From Fusicatenibacter saccharivorans (GTDB lineage Bacteria; Bacillota; Clostridia; Lachnospirales; Lachnospiraceae): a DNA stretch of 64,000 nt. Within the stretch, counting starts at the first letter, position 1; the number at the start of each line of letters is the position of its first letter. The stretch covers positions 6,434 through 70,433 of the forward strand of contig NZ_JAQEGR010000018.1 in the NCBI RefSeq assembly GCF_027667425.1, given 5' to 3'. This document shows positions 60,884 to 64,000 of the stretch, in pieces. A program made the position numbers and the translations under genes. The notes under the pieces were generated by a model. It had not been told where the DNA came from, made no database searches, and worked only from the letters and a program-made list of their open reading frames with translations.

Positions 60884-62353
60884 CTAATTTCTGTTTTTCT
60901 CTCCCGCCTTATACCGGTATTTCTTCCCGGCAAATGAGATATCGTCTCCATCCTCCAGCTTCTTTTTTGTCTCGCCCATCAATGGAACGCCATTCACCGT
61001 TGTTCCGTTCCGCGAATTCAGATCCAGCAGATAATCTCCCTCTTCTGTACTGACCAGCTTTGCGTGAAGGCGGCTTACCGTACGGTATGGCAGAATTACA
61101 TCTGCCGCCGCTGACAGTTTTCCAATCAATGTGCTTCCGCGTTCAATCGGAATCAGCGGAAGATCAATCGGATCTATCGGAATCAGATATGCCCTTCCCT
61201 CATCCTCCGGGCTGGTCAGCAGTTCCGTTTTTCCAAACAGATCCTCTTCATGCCCCTCCAATTCCATCAGGCTGTGCATCTTTCTGTTTTCCTGTTCTTC
61301 ATTCTTTTCCCATGTTTTCTCTTTTTCGACTGAGGAATCCCTTCTCCATCCCTGCTGTTCTGTATCGCTTTGCGGATTCCATGTTCCATCTTTCTGTTTT
61401 AAGCCCTTCCGATTCTGATATTCCGAAAATACATCTCCTGTTTCTCCTTGTTTCCGGATTCCTGCGGCCTTCCCATAGCTTCCTGTTTCTGTTCCCGACT
61501 GCCGCTTTTTCCATCGGCTGGCAAGTTCCAATGCCAGACTTACAATTCCCACAACAGCCGCCGCTCCTCCCAGCACCAGATACCAAACAGTTTCGGCCTG
61601 TGTCCACCGCAGTGCCAGCACACCTCCCAGAAATCCGATGCAGATCACTGCTTCCACAATATTTTTCCAGCGTCCCTCATCCTTTTCTTCCGCCGCTTCC
61701 ACTTCTTGTTCTTCCCAAAGTGTTTCCTCCATCTGTACAGGCGGATTTTCTTCCCTGGGACGCTCTTTTCCCTCCTGCTCCGTCGTTTCTTTCTTCTCTT
61801 TCCCTGTCTGATATAAGAGTGCCTGAATCATCTCAACCGAAAAGATCTCCGCCGAAATCTCCCGATACAGTCCATACCCGAGTACCACCGCATCCTGCTC
61901 CTGGTGATCCAGCTTCGGCAGCAGATATTCCATCAGCTCCCGGATCTGCTTCTGAAAACAGCCTGTGTGTCCCTGCTTTCCCGGCAGATAACAGAAGGAA
62001 AAGTTCTCCAGATTTGCATCTGCAAAAACCAGCTCCGGCTGCAGAACGAGGCCGTCCGGTGCAAGCAGGTACTGCCCCAGTTCTTCGAGAAGATCCAGCA
62101 GCTGTTCAAACAGTTTCCGCAGCGCCTCCGCCCCAATCGAGCGCTGTTCAAACACACTCTGAAGTGACTGCCTTGATGTCACCTCATAGTAAAACAATGT
62201 TTTATCATCCATTTTCCCGATTTTGCAGTCCAAAAGCCCTGGGATTGCGTTTGTCAGCAGCATACGGATCTGATACGACGCCGTGTCCGGCTCTTTTTCC
62301 TCCTGTAAAATAACATACGTATGGTTCAAATCTCTTTTATAATCAATCTGCAT
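60884..62353 (-). CDS. DUF6382 and FHA domain protein
   Basis: This 489-residue protein carries an N-terminal DUF6382 region (about residues 1-180: MQIDYKRDLNHTYVILQEEK, EEPDTASYQIRMLLTNAIPG), a hydrophobic pair near residues 240-285, a hydrophilic linker, and a C-terminal phosphothreonine-binding FHA domain (GSTLIGKLSAAADVILPYRT, VSRLHAKLVSTEEGDYLLDL, NSRNGTTVNGVPLMGE). DUF6382/FHA proteins typically lie in Tad-type pilus or secretion loci of Firmicutes, consistent with the next two genes. It may recruit a phosphorylated partner to the assembly. Confidence 0.88.
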   Translation of the reverse strand: MQIDYKRDLNHTYVILQEEKEPDTASYQIRMLLTNAIPGLLDCKIGKMDDKTLFYYEVTSRQSLQSVFEQRSIGAEALRKLFEQLLDLLEELGQYLLAPDGLVLQPELVFADANLENFSFCYLPGKQGHTGCFQKQIRELMEYLLPKLDHQEQDAVVLGYGLYREISAEIFSVEMIQALLYQTGKEKKETTEQEGKERPREENPPVQMEETLWEEQEVEAAEEKDEGRWKNIVEAVICIGFLGGVLALRWTQAETVWYLVLGGAAAVVGIVSLALELASRWKKRQSGTETGSYGKAAGIRKQGETGDVFSEYQNRKGLKQKDGTWNPQSDTEQQGWRRDSSVEKEKTWEKNEEQENRKMHSLMELEGHEEDLFGKTELLTSPEDEGRAYLIPIDPIDLPLIPIERGSTLIGKLSAAADVILPYRTVSRLHAKLVSTEEGDYLLDLNSRNGTTVNGVPLMGETKKKLEDGDDISFAGKKYRYKAGEKNRN

Positions 62354-62369
62354 TTCTCCGCTTCCGTCC

Positions 62370-62789
62370 TTACTTCTGGTTCCAGATCTGTTTTACTGCC
62401 CGTATCTTCCGGATCGTTTTCACCGGATTGTTTCTCCTGATTTCACTCAAAACCGAATATTCCCACGCGTTCCGGCTCCAGATTGGCAGAATGTTTCCTT
62501 CTGCTTTTATCTGAATCTCTTTTTCTCTGCACACCGTCTGTACGGTCACCGGTTCAGCCGGAAGCGGTATCTGGGAAATCCACCATTCCATCCGGCTTTG
62601 GGCGGCTGCCTCTCCTTTTTCCACAGACAGGCGGCCTTCACTGGCGGCAAGCATTGTGCTTTCATATGCCGCAAATGTATACCAGCTCCGTGCGTGCACA
62701 AAAAATGTCAGCGACAGCAGAAGAAAAATCACCATCAGAACAAGCGGCACGACCAGAACTGCCTCTACCGTAATACTTGCTTTTCTCAT
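62370..62789 (-). CDS. TadE-like pilus protein
   Basis: This is a 139-residue membrane protein of the TadE type: KASITVEAVLVVPLVLMVIF at residues 3-22 forms the prepilin-like N-terminal helix, with the conserved Glu in ITVEA, followed by an extracytoplasmic C-terminus rich in Arg and Trp. The ATG at 62789 leaves 16 bases to the FHA gene's start on one side and eight to the prepilin peptidase on the other. TadE-like proteins are minor pilins of Tad systems. Confidence 0.82.
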   Translation of the reverse strand: MRKASITVEAVLVVPLVLMVIFLLLSLTFFVHARSWYTFAAYESTMLAASEGRLSVEKGEAAAQSRMEWWISQIPLPAEPVTVQTVCREKEIQIKAEGNILPIWSRNAWEYSVLSEIRRNNPVKTIRKIRAVKQIWNQK

Positions 62790-62797
62790 TTTCACTT

Positions 62798-63229
62798 TCA
62801 AAGCATTCCGCACCTCCCCACAAATCCAAGCAGCAGAAACGGCACCAGCGGTATAGAATCCTGTTTCCGTATTTTCTTCCGCATCAGAAGAACTCCGCAG
62901 AGTACCGAACAGAGAATGAGTCCCAGCGTCAGAACGCCGAACGTCTGCCCAAATCCCAGCCAGATTCCAACCGTCAGAAGCAGAAGGCCGTCCCCGTATC
63001 CCACCTGTTCCCGTGATATATAACTGAGCGTCAGAAATCCTGCTCCCGGCAGCAGGGACAGCAGCCATTCCAGCCACGATGTCTGTTCCACCAGAATCTG
63101 CCATCCAATGCCTGCAAGGAATAAAACACCGGTCAGGACAAGGCTGATCTGCCGTTTCCTCACATCCATCCCGGCAAGAATCCCAAGATACAGCAATATA
63201 ATTGCACTCTTTACTTCTTCCTGATACAC
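62798..63229 (-). CDS. Prepilin peptidase (type A24), CpaA/TadV-like
   Basis: This 143-residue membrane aspartic protease is the size of TadV/CpaA. The two catalytic aspartates lie in AGMDVRKRQIS and in the GxGD motif GYGDGLLLLTVG. Six hydrophobic segments are visible. Reading begins at a GTG at 63229 with no ribosome site; the IS element ends only about 20 to 25 bases upstream, so the insertion has probably removed the native promoter region or truncated the N-terminus slightly. It processes the Flp/TadE pilins of the neighbouring genes. Confidence 0.82.
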   Translation of the reverse strand: MYQEEVKSAIILLYLGILAGMDVRKRQISLVLTGVLFLAGIGWQILVEQTSWLEWLLSLLPGAGFLTLSYISREQVGYGDGLLLLTVGIWLGFGQTFGVLTLGLILCSVLCGVLLMRKKIRKQDSIPLVPFLLLGFVGRCGML

Positions 63230-63249
63230 AGCCGCGGCCTGCCACTCAA

Positions 63250-63424
63250 AATGTGATTAAATATACTTATCACATCGAGATAATGTAAGTTCTCACGAAT
63301 CTTACTTACTGCTTCAGTGTGTATACTTTTGATTGACCGAAATCATATCTACTCGTAGGTCCATGTACACTCCACAGTCGTTAATTCCCGAAATAGCCTT
63401 CGGTACATACTTACATTTGCTTCC
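63250..63424 (-). ncRNA. Right end and probable omega-RNA of the IS200/IS605-type element
   Basis: Downstream of tnpB, 175 bases of non-coding sequence run to the pilus locus. On the minus strand they contain CCGAAGG/TTTCGG-type and GTGTACATGG/TATACAC pairs, and a terminal hairpin (GTAAGTTC near 63287-63307). In TnpB systems this region encodes the guide RNA scaffold, with the guide taken from sequence just beyond the right end. The exact boundary is not visible. Confidence 0.55.
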
Positions 63425-64000
63425 TTATGCAATCTTGTAAGTTTTTACGTCCCTCAGATTCAGTGCCGCATTGAAATCCCTGTCTTCGACATAGCCACAA
63501 TGACATCGAAATGTTCTATCGGAAAGTTTTAAATCTTTCTTGATCGTTCCACAACAATGGCAGATTTTTGATGATGGATACCATCTGTCTGCAACCCGAA
63601 GTTCAATGCCATTTTCTTTGCTTTTCGCCTTCAGTTTTATTCTGAATTCGTAAAACTTCTGNNNNNNNNNNTTTATTCTGAATTCGTAAAACTTCTGCGA
63701 AGCAACTGCTCTTGAAAGATGTTTGTTCTTCATCATCCCCGATACATTTAAGTCTTCAATCGTTATATAAGATGGTTTGGTTTTTACGATCTCTGCGATT
63801 GTCTTATTGATGTAATCCGTACGGATATTGTCTATTTTATGATGAAGTTTTTGTACCTTAAGTTTTTGTTTTTGTATATTCGCTCTTTGAGTGGACTCTC
63901 CTTTCTTTAGATTTTCATACTTTCGGGAGAGACATCTCTGTTCCCGAACGAGTCGTTTTTCTAATTTCTTTAATCTTGCTGATTTGTTGATATTCTTATA
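63425..64000 (-). CDS. tnpB: TnpB transposon-encoded RNA-guided nuclease (N-terminus off the right edge)
   Basis: Reading leftward from 64000, this is the C-terminal half of a TnpB of an IS200/IS605-type element: a coiled segment (LVREQRCLSRKYENLKKGES), the RuvC-like ITIEDLNVSGMMKNKHLSRA, YPSSKICHCCGTIKKDLKLS with the CHCC zinc ribbon, RCHCGYVEDRDFNAALNLRD with the last RuvC Asp in DRDFNAALN, and the end at 63425. It is interrupted by a 10-N gap flanked by a 26-base duplication; removing one copy and the Ns restores the frame. TnpA is not seen in the window. Confidence 0.85.
   Translation of the reverse strand, partial: YKNINKSARLKKLEKRLVREQRCLSRKYENLKKGESTQRANIQKQKLKVQKLHHKIDNIRTDYINKTIAEIVKTKPSYITIEDLNVSGMMKNKHLSRAVASQKFYEFRIXXXXQKFYEFRIKLKAKSKENGIELRVADRWYPSSKICHCCGTIKKDLKLSDRTFRCHCGYVEDRDFNAALNLRDVKTYKIA
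63662..63671. other. Scaffold gap of 10 Ns with duplicated flanks
   Basis: Ten Ns are flanked by an identical 26-base duplication (63636-63661 and 63672-63697). Collapsing the two copies restores the tnpB frame, so the gap looks like two contigs with an unmerged overlap, not missing sequence. Confidence 0.9.

Noticed and set aside
1..64000. CRISPR arrays, tRNA and rRNA genes
   Set aside because: No regularly spaced direct repeats and no tRNA or rRNA-like sequence was found on reading both strands; a tRNAscan or barrnap run would be decisive.

Overview
The window looks like a draft chromosome from a gut Clostridium-cluster XIVa (Lachnospiraceae-type) Firmicute. The evidence is AGGAGG ribosome sites, sigma-A promoters, UgpC/MsmX-type and YesL proteins, a TIGR03905-like TSCPD protein, a DUF6382/FHA plus TadE plus prepilin peptidase group, and Clostridia-type small families. 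A 10-N scaffold gap lies at 63662-63671. No rRNA, tRNA or CRISPR array was seen.

Left accessory block (1-10.7 kb, AT-rich): an OmpR-type regulator/kinase pair with an ABC transporter (1-3907), a membrane-bound XRE regulator (4147-4908), a decayed AAA-ATPase remnant joined to a phage portal fragment (5162-5815), a RhuM-family protein (6082-7101) and an 1141-residue SF1 helicase with a long coiled-coil insert (7155-10580). The block ends at the 3' end of rlmD, whose conserved C-terminal tail is split off by a frameshift. This looks like an island boundary.

Core block (10.9-35.4 kb): DNA and RNA maintenance (rlmD, nfo, YhaN/YhaO-like pair, asnS, an rRNA/tRNA-type methyltransferase, an RluA-type pseudouridine synthase), a secreted 822-residue protein of unknown function, an orphan sugar-binding lipoprotein, an aconitase-type hydratase with a CdaR-like regulator, the shared sugar-ABC ATPase, a YesL protein and a large two-component system. 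Between the pseudouridine synthase and the hydratase lies an 865-base gap. It holds a near-perfect promoter and an extremely purine-rich transcript region of about 540 nt with no convincing protein, a candidate unknown RNA.

Metal, signalling and export block (35.6-45.7 kb): a 5'-truncated GGDEF gene, then mgtE behind a 380-nt leader. The leader has a promoter, a 30-codon ORF, a triple-nested stem that the ORF overlaps, and two consecutive intrinsic terminators. It does not match the M-box and looks like an undescribed attenuator. An AGCS alanine/sodium symporter, an alpha/beta hydrolase tightly linked to a LytTR regulator and a soluble GHKL kinase, and a two-gene ABC exporter follow.

Right part (45.7-64 kb): NUDIX hydrolase, a three-way gene fossil (GH3 joined to a GGDEF tail), KDPG aldolase, AraC regulator, 2-hydroxyacid dehydrogenase, MTA/SAH nucleosidase, TSCPD protein, beta-CASP nuclease, a low-GC patch with a DUF6147-like secreted protein and a mosaic DUF4367 protein, murG, a sigma-like factor, HIT protein, soluble histidine kinase, rhomboid protease, and the tail of a Tad-type pilus locus. 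That locus is interrupted on its upstream side by an IS200/IS605-type TnpB element with a probable omega-RNA end.
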